Source of the DNA: JAENVT01 sp963720775
Lineage (GTDB): Bacteria > Actinomycetota > Acidimicrobiia > Acidimicrobiales > Ilumatobacteraceae
Direction of reading: 5' to 3'
DNA: 64,000 bases
NCBI GenBank assembly: GCA_963720775.1
Contig: CAVRGR010000008.1
Location: forward strand, 62,001 to 126,000
The position numbers and the translations under genes are program-made. How positions within the stretch are numbered: the first letter of the stretch is position 1; each line of letters starts with the position of its first letter. Of the stretch, positions 36,817 to 46,405 are shown one piece after another. The notes below the pieces were generated by a model, which saw only the letters and a list, made by a program, of their open reading frames with translations, did not search any database and was not told the origin of the DNA.

Positions 36817-38164
36817 ATGGGAGCTATCACGGTGTTCGTCGCCGACGACAGCGTCTTCATTCGTGAAGGGGTCAAGGCCATGCTCTCGCGCCAGACAGAC
36901 CTCGAGATCGTCGGCGAAGCGGAGGACCACGATGGTCTGGTCGCCGGCGCTGAGGCTGCCGCGCCGAACGTGGTAGTCAGCGACATCCGCATGCCACCGA
37001 ACTTCCACCGCGAGGGGATCGAGGCCTGCAAGCTCATCCGCAAGCGCCATCCCGGCACCGGAATCGTGATCCTCAGCCAGTACGACGACCCCGACTACGC
37101 GATCGCGTTGCTCTCCGAGGGCGCTGCCGGGTATGCGTATCTGCTCAAGGATCGCATTGCCGAAGGTGATCAACTGGCCAGGGCGATTCGCGAGGTTGCG
37201 TCCGGTGGATCGATGCTCGATCCCGCAGTCGTCAGCGCTCTGATCAGCCCTGTGCGCCGCACCGGCGGGCTCGATGTCGAAGACGACGCGTTGCTCGAGA
37301 TGGTGGCGGAGGGCAAGCCGATCAAGGCAATCGCCGCAGCGACCAAGTCGACACCGGCTGCGGTGGAGGCTCGGGTCGAGAGCCTGTTCGTTCGTCTCGC
37401 CGAAGGTGTGTCCATCGGCACCGCTGGGGCACTCGATCGCCTGAAGCGGATACACGCCGCAATCGTCTCCCGAGAGGAACAGGGCGAGTCCCTGTCACGC
37501 CTTCTCCCCACCGGTGTCGCCGAACGCATCCGGGCTCGCGGTGCCAATGCCGGCGATACCGAGCAGCTGACGGTGACCGTGTTGATGAGCGACATCCGTG
37601 GCTACTCGACGATCAGCGAGCACACCGACCCGTCGTCGCTTGCCCAGCAGCTCAACACGCACCGCGCTCGAGATGAACAACGCAATCCTGGCTGCCGGTG
37701 GCACGGTGATGCAGTACGTCGGCGACGCCGTGATGGCCGTGTTCGGCGCGCCCGAACCATCGAGCGATCATGCCGATCGGGCCCTCGTTGCCGCCCATGC
37801 GATGCATGCCGCGCAAACCGTCGTCAACGCTCGCTGGGTCACTGAGGGACTCGAGCCGTTCCCTCTCGGCATCGGCCTGTCCACCGGCGATGTCGCGGCA
37901 GCGATGCTCGGCTCGGCAGAACGTTTCGAGTACACAGTCGTCGGCGATGCGGTGAACCTCTGCCAGCGCCTGCAACAGTTCGCCGCCGACGGCGAGATCG
38001 TCGTCAGCGACCAGACGTGGGACCAGCTCACCGTGAAGCCCGAGGCCGAAGACCTCGGCCCCCATCTCGTGAAGGGACGGTCCACTCCAGTGCGGCCGCG
38101 CAAGATTGCATCCGTCAACCAGAATGCGACCGTGTCGGTCGCCCGCCAGGAGGCAGCATCATGA
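36817..38164 (+). CDS. Response-regulator-linked class III adenylate/guanylate cyclase (one frameshift)
   Basis: About 448 residues. A NarL-type receiver domain (1-125: FVADDSVFIREG, VVVSDIRMPP with the acceptor Asp, LSQYDD, LLKDRIAEG) is followed by a degenerate helix-turn-helix-like stretch and a class III cyclase domain. The metal-binding Asps are in LMSDIRGYS and YVGDAVMAVFG, and the N-x3-R pair is in GDAVNLCQR. The usual substrate Lys position is Gln (MQYVGD), so the nucleotide is not certain. One surplus base near 37660-37672 must be removed to join LAQQLNTHRA to EMNNAILAAGG. The stop overlaps the ATPase start (ATGA). Confidence 0.85.
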
Positions 38165-38898
38165 CCATCAGTGAGTCAGTGATCGACCCCCGGACCGTCG
38201 ATCGCGATGTCGTCGTCGAGGTCAGCCAGGTGTTCCGAACGTTCGAGCAGGAGACCGCACCGGTGCGTGCCCTGCGCGGCGCGGATCTCGAGATCGGGCG
38301 CGGCGAGTTCGTCGCCGTGATGGGTCCGTCGGGTTGCGGCAAGTCGACGTTGCTCAACATCGTCGCCGGTCTCGACGTACCCGATGAAGGCGAAGTGTCG
38401 GTAGCCGGCCAGCCACTTGTCGGCAAGACCGAGAGCGAGCTGGCCATCATGCGCCGCCAGCACATCGGGATCGTGTTCCAGTTCTTCAACCTTCTCGAGG
38501 GCATGACCGCACTCGAGAACGTGCTGATGCCGGCCCTCATCGCCGGACGCAAGCGCAAGATGGCCGAGACCAGGGCGCGCGACCTCCTCGATCTTCTCGG
38601 CATCGGCGACAAGGCCAAGCAGTCACCAGCAGCCCTGTCGGGCGGCCAGCGGCAGCGGCTGGCGATCGCCAGGGCGCTGGCCAACGAGCCCACCCTGTTG
38701 CTGGCCGACGAGCCGACCGGCGCGCTCGACTCCGAAGGTGGCGAAGAAGTGCTCGAGCTCTTCACCCGGCTTCATTCCGGCGGCCAGACCATCCTGCTGG
38801 TCACCCACGATCAACCGGTGGCCGACGCCGCGCAGCGCCTGGTACGCATGAAGGACGGTCGCGTCGTCGACGACGGCCGGCAGTCCGTCGGCGGTTGA
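38161..38898 (+). CDS. MacB/LolD-type ABC transporter ATP-binding protein without a permease
   Basis: 245-residue ATPase of the MacB/LolD (FtsE-like) group. Walker A GPSGCGKST, Q-loop FQFFNLLEG, signature LSGGQRQR, Walker B LLLADEPTGALDS and H-loop VTHDQ are all present. Such ATPases normally drive FtsX/MacB-like permeases, but none is encoded nearby; the following gene is a histidine kinase. ATG 38161 overlaps the cyclase stop, so the two are translationally coupled. It may serve a distant permease or regulate the signalling genes (inference). Confidence 0.9.
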   Translation: MTISESVIDPRTVDRDVVVEVSQVFRTFEQETAPVRALRGADLEIGRGEFVAVMGPSGCGKSTLLNIVAGLDVPDEGEVSVAGQPLVGKTESELAIMRRQHIGIVFQFFNLLEGMTALENVLMPALIAGRKRKMAETRARDLLDLLGIGDKAKQSPAALSGGQRQRLAIARALANEPTLLLADEPTGALDSEGGEEVLELFTRLHSGGQTILLVTHDQPVADAAQRLVRMKDGRVVDDGRQSVGG

Positions 38899-38943
38899 TC
38901 GAGTCGTCATGGATCAGGGCGCGGTAGGTGCGGTGAAGTCCGG

Positions 38944-41073
38944 ATGAACACCGACGCGCTCACCGCTGTCCGCTCCGCCAAGACCCAGGTCACCGAGCGT
39001 CGGTCGCACGGGGCTCACGTGGGCATCGCCGTGTGCTCTGCAGCGACACTCGCCGCCGGAGGCGCGCTCGTCGTCGCCGGCAACAATGCCACGGCAGCGA
39101 TGGTCGTGTTGTCGAGCGTGGCGCTGGTGTGGGCCATCGCCGGCCTCGTCATCACGGTCCGCCAGCACTGTCCGGCAGCCTCGATCGTCCAGGCATTCGC
39201 CGCTACCGCAGCGATCGGGGCGCTCTCGTGGAGCCTCAACGCCACGAAGGACCTGCACGGATCGTCCGGCCTGCTGGCCGATCTCGGACAACGCCTGGCA
39301 GTCACGATCACCCCAGCCCTGATGTTCCATCTCTTGATGACGCTTCCCGATGGGCGGCTGACACGAGCAGGACATCGAACGTTCGTCGTCGTCGGTTACG
39401 CCGCAGCCGCGGTGATCGGATTGGTCCTGCTTGCCGATCGCGACAACGTCTTGGTCTGGCCCGTCGTCGTGCTATGGGCCGCCGCGCTGACCGCGTTGCC
39501 GATCTCTCACGCCAACTACCGCGCCGCCGGCGTTGTCGACCGCCGCCGCATGCAATGGATCGGCTGGGCGGTCCTCGTTGCTGCTGAGGTGGCCGTCGTC
39601 AGCGCAGCGCTCTCTCTCGTCACCGACTGGCCGAACCACGATGCCGAGATCGCCCTTGCCGCCTCCGGTCTCTTGCCCCTGGCTCTTGCGGCGGGCACGG
39701 TGCCGCGACTGCTGGCACGAGTCGATCGACTGCTGACGCACACGGTCTCGCTCGCCGGGCTGACCGTCCTGATCATTTCCGCCTATCTGCTGGCGCTGGC
39801 CGCGTTCGGCCGCAAGCCGAACGGCAGCGAGCGCTCGCTGTTGCTGCTGTCGATGCTCGCCGCCGCAGGAGCCGCCCTGGCCTACCAGCCGGCACGGACC
39901 TGGCTGACGGATCGAGCCAACCGTGTGGTGTACGGCGAACGTGTCTCGCCCGACGAGGCGCTGCGCACATGGGGCATGCGGCTCACCCGTGCCATTCCGC
40001 TCGACGAACTGCTGCTCCAGTTGGCCGAAACTCTGCGCAAGTCGTTGCAACTGCGCAGCGCCCAGATCTGGACTGGCGCCGATGGTCACTACGAGGTGGC
40101 GGCCATGGTGCCGCACCGGCAGGTCGCCGCGTACTCGGTCGGTGCCAAGGAACGAGCAGTGGTGAGCCGCGCCGGCGTGTCCGGCGGAACGTGGCTCGAC
40201 ATCTGGCTGCCCGGCTTCGTCGCCCAAGGGGCCACGACGTCTACTCGCGTTGCGCCGATCGCGCACAGCGGCGAACTGCTCGGTCTCATCGCCTGCGAAC
40301 GCGCTGCCGACGCAGCATCGTTCACCGAGGACGACGATCGGGTGCTCACCGAGCTGGCCCGTCAAGTCGGCCTCGCCTTGCACAACGTCCAGCTCGACAC
40401 GGCGTTGCAGGCATCACTCGACGAGCTGCGCGACACCAACGAAGAGCTCCGGGCTTCGCGGGTGCGCATCGTCGCCGCGGGCGATGCCGAACGACGCAAG
40501 CTCGAGCGCAACCTGCACGATGGAGCGCAACAGCATCTCGTGGCACTGGCCGTCAAGCTTCGCCTGGCCAAAGATGCAGTCGCCGACGACCCCGCCGACG
40601 CGGAGTCGATGATCGACGAGGTCCGCACGGATCTGCAGGATGCGATCGCCGAACTGCGCGCTCTTGCCCACGGCATCTTCCCGCCACTGTTGATGTCGGG
40701 CGGGCTCGGTGAGGCTCTACCAGCCGCAGCAGCGCGATCTGCGTTGCCGACCGGTACCGAAATCACGGTCGGCCGTCACTCGGAAGAGGTGGAGGCCGCC
40801 GTCTACTTCTGCTGCATGGAGGCGCTGCAGAACGCCGGCAAGCACGCCGGTGCCAATGCGTCCGCGCTGGTCAAGGTGTGGGAATCGGATGGGGCGTTGC
40901 ACTGGGAGGTAGCCGATGATGGCCCCGGTTTCGATCCCAAGTCCGCAGCGGATGCCGGTCACGGCTTCGTCAACATGCGTGACCGTATGGGGTCGTTCGG
41001 TGGCACGATCGAAGTGATCAGCGCAGTCGGTGCCGGCACGACGATCCGCGGTCACGTCCCACTCGACAACTGA
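38944..41073 (+). CDS. Polytopic membrane sensor histidine kinase with GAF domain (NarL/DesK type)
   Basis: 709 residues. The first 330 hold about eight to ten hydrophobic helices, a sensor region similar to integral-membrane sensors of the 7TM type. A GAF domain follows (about 350-480), then a coiled segment, HisKA_3 with the acceptor His in ERNLHDGAQQHLVALAV, and HATPase_c (YFCCMEALQNAGKHA, VADDGPGF). It starts 45 bp after the ATPase gene. Likely partners are the two response regulators on the opposite strand (41599-42776), separated only by a small gene. Confidence 0.9.
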   Translation: MNTDALTAVRSAKTQVTERRSHGAHVGIAVCSAATLAAGGALVVAGNNATAAMVVLSSVALVWAIAGLVITVRQHCPAASIVQAFAATAAIGALSWSLNATKDLHGSSGLLADLGQRLAVTITPALMFHLLMTLPDGRLTRAGHRTFVVVGYAAAAVIGLVLLADRDNVLVWPVVVLWAAALTALPISHANYRAAGVVDRRRMQWIGWAVLVAAEVAVVSAALSLVTDWPNHDAEIALAASGLLPLALAAGTVPRLLARVDRLLTHTVSLAGLTVLIISAYLLALAAFGRKPNGSERSLLLLSMLAAAGAALAYQPARTWLTDRANRVVYGERVSPDEALRTWGMRLTRAIPLDELLLQLAETLRKSLQLRSAQIWTGADGHYEVAAMVPHRQVAAYSVGAKERAVVSRAGVSGGTWLDIWLPGFVAQGATTSTRVAPIAHSGELLGLIACERAADAASFTEDDDRVLTELARQVGLALHNVQLDTALQASLDELRDTNEELRASRVRIVAAGDAERRKLERNLHDGAQQHLVALAVKLRLAKDAVADDPADAESMIDEVRTDLQDAIAELRALAHGIFPPLLMSGGLGEALPAAAARSALPTGTEITVGRHSEEVEAAVYFCCMEALQNAGKHAGANASALVKVWESDGALHWEVADDGPGFDPKSAADAGHGFVNMRDRMGSFGGTIEVISAVGAGTTIRGHVPLDN

Positions 41074-41143
41074 CGCCCGGTCGAGGCACCGCTGGCCGTA
41101 GTCGTGCTAGAAACGCCTCGGACCGGACAATGAGGGAGCCTCG

Positions 41144-41515
41144 ATGGACACCGACGAGATCGTCGCCGCGTACGGCGCAGCATGGAACGAGACCGACGAA
41201 GCAAAGCGCACCGCACTGCTCGAGCAAGCATGGACCGACGACGGCGTCTACAACGATCCGCTGGCAACCGCCAACGGCCGCGCTGCGCTGGTCGCCCACA
41301 TCGGCGGCTTCCACGCGATGATGCCCGGCCACACGATCGACCAGTCGAGCGGCGTCGACGCCCGAGACGGCATCTTCCGTTTCGCTTGGGTGATGCGCAA
41401 GGGCGATGAGGTCGCCCTCGAGGGATTCGACTTCGGCGAGATTGCTCCCGATGGTCGCATCCAGCGAATCGTCGGCTTCTTCGGGCCCTTCCCGCCGCTC
41501 CAGATCCAGAGCTGA
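41144..41515 (+). CDS. SnoaL/NTF2-like small protein
   Basis: 123 residues of the SnoaL-like fold (cone-shaped alpha+beta barrel): helix AYGAAWNETDEAKRTALLEQAW, DDGVYNDPLA, GRAALVAHI and the final strands AWVMRKGDEVALEGFDFGEIAPDGRI. Members include small isomerases, hydrolases and ligand binders; which applies here is unknown. It stands 70 bp after the histidine kinase in the same direction. Confidence 0.78.
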   Translation: MDTDEIVAAYGAAWNETDEAKRTALLEQAWTDDGVYNDPLATANGRAALVAHIGGFHAMMPGHTIDQSSGVDARDGIFRFAWVMRKGDEVALEGFDFGEIAPDGRIQRIVGFFGPFPPLQIQS

Positions 41516-41598
41516 CCCTCGACGGACCCGTCTCCGTCGCCGTGGACTGTCTCGGGGCACCGGGGTGGGCGTGAAGCACTCCACGGCACCCTCGCTCG

Positions 41599-42027
41599 TC
41601 AGGACAACCGGCCGAGCCAGACCGGGTCGCCGCCCGCTTCCCACAGGCGTCGCACGACCCGCGGCGACAACTCGTCCTTGTTGACGTAGGCCACCGCTCC
41701 GCAGGAGCGAGCAGCGGGGGGCATGTCGGCCTCGGTGTAGGTCGACACGAGGATCACGAACGTCTCGGGATGCGCAGTGGTGATGAGCCTGGTGGCTTCC
41801 AAGCCGTCCATCGCTCCCATGTTGATGTCCATCAACACCACACCTGGGCGGATCGTGTCGACGAGTTCGACTGCTTCCTCTCCCGACGTCGCCTCGGCGA
41901 CGACCTCGAAGCCCGGCACGCGGGCGATGACAGCACGAGCAGCAGCGCGAAACGGCGGCTGGTCGTCGACGACCAGGACCTGCACGACGTCGGGGTCGAT
42001 GCCCACGGGAAGTCGCGGCTGCTCCAT
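41599..42027 (-). CDS. Stand-alone receiver-domain response regulator
   Basis: 142 residues, receiver domain only: acidic pair in VVDDQPPF, acceptor Asp in VLMDINMG, Ser/Thr in LVSTYTE and Lys in VNKDEL. No output domain, so it probably acts through protein contacts or as a phosphate sink. ATG 42027 is chosen for its GGAGGT Shine-Dalgarno seven bases upstream, rather than the longer frame to 42066. Encoded 35 bp after the NarL-type regulator, so the two are probably co-transcribed. Confidence 0.85.
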   Translation of the reverse strand: MEQPRLPVGIDPDVVQVLVVDDQPPFRAAARAVIARVPGFEVVAEATSGEEAVELVDTIRPGVVLMDINMGAMDGLEATRLITTAHPETFVILVSTYTEADMPPAARSCGAVAYVNKDELSPRVVRRLWEAGGDPVWLGRLS

Positions 42028-42062
42028 CAGAAGTACCTCCATGACCATTTCATGGTCGCACC

Positions 42063-42776
42063 TCAACCTCGCCCCGGGAACCGTGCTGCTACGTCATCGG
42101 GGGTGTGGCCTGTATCACCCTCGGTGAGGTACAGCAGAACCGCTGCCACTCGGCGGTTGACGTCGCGCTCCTCGGTGAGATGGAGCTTGGAGAAGATCGA
42201 GTTGATGTGCTTCTCTACTGCTCGTTCGGAGAGCACCAGGCTGGCCGCCACGGCTGCGTTCGACTTGCCCTGGGCCATCTCGCCCAACACTTCGCGTTCG
42301 CGGGGAGTGAGGAAGTCGAGCGGTGCCTTGGTGCGCCGGCTCGACGATGTGACGAGTTGCTCGACCACCTTTGGATCGATGACGGCACCACCATCGTGCA
42401 CCACTCGTATGGCATCGACGAGATCGTCGACGTCTGCGACGCGATCCTTCAGCAAGTACCCGCGTCGCTCGGACCCTTGCGACAGCAGCGACAACGCATA
42501 GGCCGGCGACACGTACTGGCTGAGCACGATCACCCCGATCTGGGGATGGCTCGTGCGCAGGGCCGCCGCGGCGCGAATGCCCTCGTCGGTGCCGGTGGGT
42601 GGCATGCGAATGTCGGTGACCACGATGTCGGGTTCGGATTCGCCGACGAGTTCGATCAACTCGTCGTAGCTCGCTGCTGTGCCGACGAGTTCGAAGTCAG
42701 CCGTCGACGAGATGAGTCGCGCCAAGCCGTCGCGGAGCAGGACGTTGTCCTCGGCGATCGCGACACGAATGGGCAC
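42063..42776 (-). CDS. NarL/LuxR-family response regulator
   Basis: 237 residues: receiver domain (VAIAEDNVLLRDG, VVTDIRMPP with acceptor Asp, VLSQYVS, LLKDRV) and a LuxR-type helix-turn-helix (LTPREREVLGEMAQGKSNAAVAASL, SERAVEKHINSIFSKL). The tail is longer than usual by about 20 residues. Its receiver resembles that of the cyclase gene at 36817, suggesting common ancestry. Probable partner of the membrane histidine kinase at 38944, inferred from type and proximity. Confidence 0.92.
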   Translation of the reverse strand: MPIRVAIAEDNVLLRDGLARLISSTADFELVGTAASYDELIELVGESEPDIVVTDIRMPPTGTDEGIRAAAALRTSHPQIGVIVLSQYVSPAYALSLLSQGSERRGYLLKDRVADVDDLVDAIRVVHDGGAVIDPKVVEQLVTSSSRRTKAPLDFLTPREREVLGEMAQGKSNAAVAASLVLSERAVEKHINSIFSKLHLTEERDVNRRVAAVLLYLTEGDTGHTPDDVAARFPGRG

Positions 42777-42805
42777 GTAGCGATCCTATGCGGGCTGCGG
42801 ACCAG

Positions 42806-43948
42806 CTAGTCGTGATCGTGTTCGGCCCTGTGACGGGCGAGTGGATCGTCGGCGAAGTCGCCCCGCGGGTCGCGCCACACCGTGTGCACGTGGTTTGCGT
42901 CGCGGGCGGAGTTGTCGTACTCGGCCAGCAGTATCGGACTGTGAAGGCGGTAGTAGTGCGGTTGGCGGGGCTCCAACCCACCCGCCCACAGCAGGTGGAC
43001 GTCATCGAGCGCCGCCCCGGCGAACTTGGCGGCCTCGTCGTCGGCGACGCCGTCGGGCAGGCGGTCGACGTACAGTCGCAGAAGTGTGTCGAGCATCTGC
43101 CGTTGACTCGCATCCATTCCGGCGGCGGCCAGCCCCTTCGGCCGGCTGGTGAACGACATCGCTTCGAGATCGGCCGGGGTGACGCCAATGCTCGCAGTCA
43201 GTCTCTCCTGCGATCGTTGGAGACCGGCACCGATCTCTCCGCCGAGCTGAGTGCGCCAGATGAGAGGTAGCGCTATTGGTTGGTCGCCGTCGGCCAACGA
43301 TGGTCGATTTGCACCGACCAGATCAGTGGGAGCACGCGGCGAGACGACCGCCAGGCGGTGCTGTTCGTCGGAGAGCGACCGGGTCAACTCGCGGGCGAGG
43401 TCCTCCACGCCGGCGAGTGGACGGAGGGGGTGAGGCCCGAGGAGTGGCGAGCTGGCCGGATCGGCGCCGAGGAACAGCGGCGTCGTTGCGCTGAGCTCGC
43501 CGTCGATGATCGTGAAGTTCAACGAGATGTGGTGGCCGCCGAGTCGCCAGCTCCATGTGCCGGTGGGCGACGGCTGGCCGAAGAAGCGGACGAAGTACAT
43601 CAGCGGATCGCGGCCGCGAGGCCGTTCGAACGACGCGGTGAAGCCTTCGAGCTGATCGAGAACGTTCTCCAGGCCGATGATCGTCGACGCGGTGACGTAC
43701 GCAGCGGTCGACAGACCGCTGGCCACCAAGCGGAACACGAGGCGATGCTGCCGCGAGGTCATTGCCGCCAGCGTCAAGCCGCCGTGATCGGTCGGCGTGT
43801 AGAACCATTGCCGCCGTTCCAAGTCGGAAGGGAAGGGCCACAGGGCGAGCTTGCGTTGACCGTCGTCGAGCGAGTCGATCAGACGCGCCGCTTCGTCGGC
43901 CATCTTCGCGGCAACACGAACCCGTGCCGGCGTTGACTTCTCATCCAT
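42806..43948 (-). CDS. DUF3500 family protein
   Basis: 380 residues matching the DUF3500 family by its landmarks: WFYTPTDHGGLTLAAMTSRQH, YFVRFFGQPSPTGTWSWRLGGHHISLNFTI (an HH-x-S pattern that could bind a metal), TPLFLGADPA and, near the end, the paired YYRLHSPILLAEYDN and NHVHTVWRDPRGDFADD-like segment. Function unknown; no signal peptide in this copy. Follows the FAD monooxygenase by 6 bp and is therefore likely co-expressed. Confidence 0.88.
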   Translation of the reverse strand: MDEKSTPARVRVAAKMADEAARLIDSLDDGQRKLALWPFPSDLERRQWFYTPTDHGGLTLAAMTSRQHRLVFRLVASGLSTAAYVTASTIIGLENVLDQLEGFTASFERPRGRDPLMYFVRFFGQPSPTGTWSWRLGGHHISLNFTIIDGELSATTPLFLGADPASSPLLGPHPLRPLAGVEDLARELTRSLSDEQHRLAVVSPRAPTDLVGANRPSLADGDQPIALPLIWRTQLGGEIGAGLQRSQERLTASIGVTPADLEAMSFTSRPKGLAAAGMDASQRQMLDTLLRLYVDRLPDGVADDEAAKFAGAALDDVHLLWAGGLEPRQPHYYRLHSPILLAEYDNSARDANHVHTVWRDPRGDFADDPLARHRAEHDHD

Positions 43949-43954
43949 GACTGC

Positions 43955-45124
43955 TCACTCCCCCGGGCCGTGCAGCCCGAATATCAGTTCCGGGTCGCCC
44001 GCTGTCCAGTTTCCGTCGACCTGGGAACGTCGTCCAATCGCGCGCGTACGCGCCAGCAGGCTGCGACCGAGTGACAACTGCCCCGGTTCCCACGCTGCCA
44101 GGGCGGCAACTGGGTCGTGCGGATGATCGTCCAGCGCATCGCGCAACGTCCACGCATCGTCCGCCGCCTTCGCGGTCCCGGCCGCGGCGTGAGGACGGAC
44201 TGCGAACGCAGCGTCGCCGAGCAGGCAGGCACGGCCGAATGCCATGCGGGGCACCTCGAGGTCGAGCACGACCTGGACGAACAGATCTGTGATTGCGAGG
44301 ACGACTTCGGCAATGGGTGGCGGAAGTCGCGCCGTGGCGACCGCACGCGCTTCGGCGACGTGTTCGCCGCGCAGCGCGCCCGGAGGCACCGATGCTTCAC
44401 GGCGGACGCCGCGTCCGTCGGTCAGGAGATCATCGAGATCGTCGCCCGCCAGGTAGTTGCGGTACCAGACGATGTTGAACAGCCGTTCCCCTTCGGCAAC
44501 CGAACCGTCGCGACCCGGGATCGGGTACACGAGGAGATGGCTGTTGGCAAACACGTAGTACGTGATCGCATTGTCGAGCGCTTGCCGGGTCGAGTCGGTC
44601 AGCTGGGTTTCGGGAACCACACCACGCCAGGCGACATAGCCCGAATACTCGGGCCGCACCGCGGGGAGCAGCGCGGCGCGAGCCGTCGATCCCACGCCGT
44701 CGGCGAAGACGGCGAGATCGGGGTGAACGACCATGCCGTTCGAAAACCTCAGCACGAGTGGTTCGAGCTCGATGTCGACCAGCTCATGGGCAAGTCGATA
44801 CATCGACCGATCGAAGCAGGCGAGCATCTGCCGGTACACCGTGTTCCAGGAGCTGAACAGGTAGCGATGTTCCTCGTCGTACGCCACAGAACCGTCGCGA
44901 GCGAGATAGCGAATGCGGCTGGTTCGCACCGCCACTTCGTCGAGGCAGCTCCCTGCCCGCTCGACGAGGTATCGATAGGTGGCAGGGAGGAAGCCGATGC
45001 CGGCGCCGCGCTCCTCGAGCTCCGACGGCGATCGCTCGTAGACGACGACGTGATGGCCGGCATCGGCGAGCAGGCATGCCGCGGTGAGCCCGCCGAGCGA
45101 ACCCCCGACGACGGCGATGTCCAC
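43955..45124 (-). CDS. FAD-dependent monooxygenase (PHBH/UbiH-like)
   Basis: 389 residues of the aromatic-ring hydroxylase group: FAD motif IAVVGGSLGGLTAACLLADAGH at the N-terminus, ERSPSELEERGAGIG, the DG motif region in LAVFADGVGSTARAAL, and the C-terminal FAD motif GRACLLGDAAFAVRPHAAAG. GTG 45124 gives the typical N-terminus, 7 bp after the PPOX stop; the longer frame to 45184 is inside that gene. Substrate unknown. Operon with PPOX and DUF3500 genes suggests a small oxidative pathway. Confidence 0.88.
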   Translation of the reverse strand: MDIAVVGGSLGGLTAACLLADAGHHVVVYERSPSELEERGAGIGFLPATYRYLVERAGSCLDEVAVRTSRIRYLARDGSVAYDEEHRYLFSSWNTVYRQMLACFDRSMYRLAHELVDIELEPLVLRFSNGMVVHPDLAVFADGVGSTARAALLPAVRPEYSGYVAWRGVVPETQLTDSTRQALDNAITYYVFANSHLLVYPIPGRDGSVAEGERLFNIVWYRNYLAGDDLDDLLTDGRGVRREASVPPGALRGEHVAEARAVATARLPPPIAEVVLAITDLFVQVVLDLEVPRMAFGRACLLGDAAFAVRPHAAAGTAKAADDAWTLRDALDDHPHDPVAALAAWEPGQLSLGRSLLARTRAIGRRSQVDGNWTAGDPELIFGLHGPGE

Positions 45125-45131
45125 GAGGTCG

Positions 45132-45653
45132 TCAGGGTGCGCCGAAGGTGGCGATCTGATCGATCGTGCACTCGAACAGCACACGCCGTTCGTCGATCGA
45201 CGGATCGCGGAAACCGTACGGCCCTGGCTGCTGTGTGAACTTCGTCCAGATCTTGTCGAGCTGTGCGGTGACGCGCGGACCTTCGACCGGGTCGTCCTCG
45301 GAGATCTCTCTCGACACGGTGTGCTTGATGCTGATCCAGTGATACGGGTTGGCCGGGTTGACCAGCAGACTCGTCAGTCGCGGACTCTTGCGGATCCAGG
45401 CGGTCTTGGTTCGGTGGGCGGCGCAGTTGATCAGGATCATGTCGCCCTCGTAGTCGAACCACATCGGCGTGAGATTGGCGCGACCTCCCGGGCCGACGAT
45501 CCCGAGGATCTGGGTGACAGGATCGTCCAACAACCGCTTGTACTTCGTGTCCAGGTCGGCAAGCGACTCGATGGTCGTGCGCTCACCAACGGCGAACTGT
45601 CCCGCTTGCGTGCCTTCGGAAACGTCGCGGAACTTGGCAACTTTGATGCTCAA
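45132..45653 (-). CDS. PPOX-class (pyridoxamine 5'-phosphate oxidase-like) F420/FMN-dependent protein
   Basis: 173 residues with the split-barrel flavin-binding fold: LGIVGPGGRANLTPMWFDYEGDMILINCAAHRTKTAWIRKSPRLTSLLV is the typical first half (only its pattern is cited), followed by EDDPVEG. Actinobacterial members of this size commonly use F420. The start is uncertain: TTG 45653 is chosen because GGGAGC lies eight bases upstream and no ATG or GTG fits. The frame continues upstream to 46196 but that part is out of the family. Confidence 0.8.
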   Translation of the reverse strand: MSIKVAKFRDVSEGTQAGQFAVGERTTIESLADLDTKYKRLLDDPVTQILGIVGPGGRANLTPMWFDYEGDMILINCAAHRTKTAWIRKSPRLTSLLVNPANPYHWISIKHTVSREISEDDPVEGPRVTAQLDKIWTKFTQQPGPYGFRDPSIDERRVLFECTIDQIATFGAP

Positions 45654-45697
45654 CGTCGTGCTCCCATCCTCGTGTGCCCCCGGGCGCGAATCATAAG

Positions 45698-46345
45698 TCA
45701 GTGGCCGAGCGTGTAACGGATGTAGCAGTACTCGTCGAGAACCTTTGCAAGTGACGCGCCAGGCCGCCCCAACTCCGCAACCAGCTGCTCTTCGTCGAGG
45801 CCCGACTCGACGAGAAGCGACTTCGCCCAGGTGCGCCCGACGGCGAGATGGTTCGCGAAGGCGGCTCCGTTCCGAGCACCGTGCAGCCGAACTGCGATCG
45901 CCAGATCCCATGGCATCACGGAGCTCGGCCTCAGCGCGTAGAGCGCTTTCGCGGCCGCCGTCGGGCCCATCGATCGAGCCTTGCCATTCTTGTCGAACGC
46001 GACGATCGCAGCGCTCAGGCTGTCGTATGCAGCACCGAGGGTTTGCAGGTCGTCGTCGGAGAGTTGCACCAGCGGCCGGTCGATCGATCGGAGAAGATCG
46101 CGCTGGACCTTCCACCATTTTGCAATCGATGCGTCGAATGGGTCGGTCTCGCCCGTGCGAGCGGTTCGTATCCGACAACCCCAGGCGTTCAACCACTGAT
46201 GGAGTGCTCGTCGATGAGCCGGCTTTGTGAGATCGATCTCCGGGCTGGTCGCTTCCCTGAGCGCCGCGGAGCTCCGATCAGGACTGCCGTATTGTCCGAA
46301 CTCTCGCACCCGGGCTCTCACGGCTTCCACCGTTGGCGGTTCCAC
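45698..46345 (-). CDS. Uncharacterised 215-residue protein
   Basis: I do not recognise a family. The product is mostly helical, with no signal peptide or membrane segment. Trp-rich stretches (HQWLNAWGCRIRT, ASIAKWWKVQRDLL) and a conserved-looking core (GPTAAAKALYALRPSSVMPWDLAIAVRLHG) suggest a folded domain; the C-terminal CYIRYTLGH is likely ordered too. ATG 46345 is used. Divergent from the Ddn-like gene (60 bp between starts) and upstream of the PPOX gene. Confidence 0.7.
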   Translation of the reverse strand: MEPPTVEAVRARVREFGQYGSPDRSSAALREATSPEIDLTKPAHRRALHQWLNAWGCRIRTARTGETDPFDASIAKWWKVQRDLLRSIDRPLVQLSDDDLQTLGAAYDSLSAAIVAFDKNGKARSMGPTAAAKALYALRPSSVMPWDLAIAVRLHGARNGAAFANHLAVGRTWAKSLLVESGLDEEQLVAELGRPGASLAKVLDEYCYIRYTLGH

Positions 46346-46405
46346 GAAAGCATGCTTAGCGCGTCGTGGTTGGGCAGCACCGCCGCGACCGGTAAGGATT
46401 CCACC

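Noticed and set aside
41540..41586. Inverted repeat CCGTGGA...TCCACGG between the SnoaL-like gene and the receiver gene as a terminator
   Set aside because: The arms are only 7 bp and the loop is over 30 nt, so it is weak and could be chance.
45653..46196. N-terminal extension of the PPOX protein
   Set aside because: That part overlaps the same-strand 215-residue gene in another frame and is Arg/Ser-rich without family similarity.
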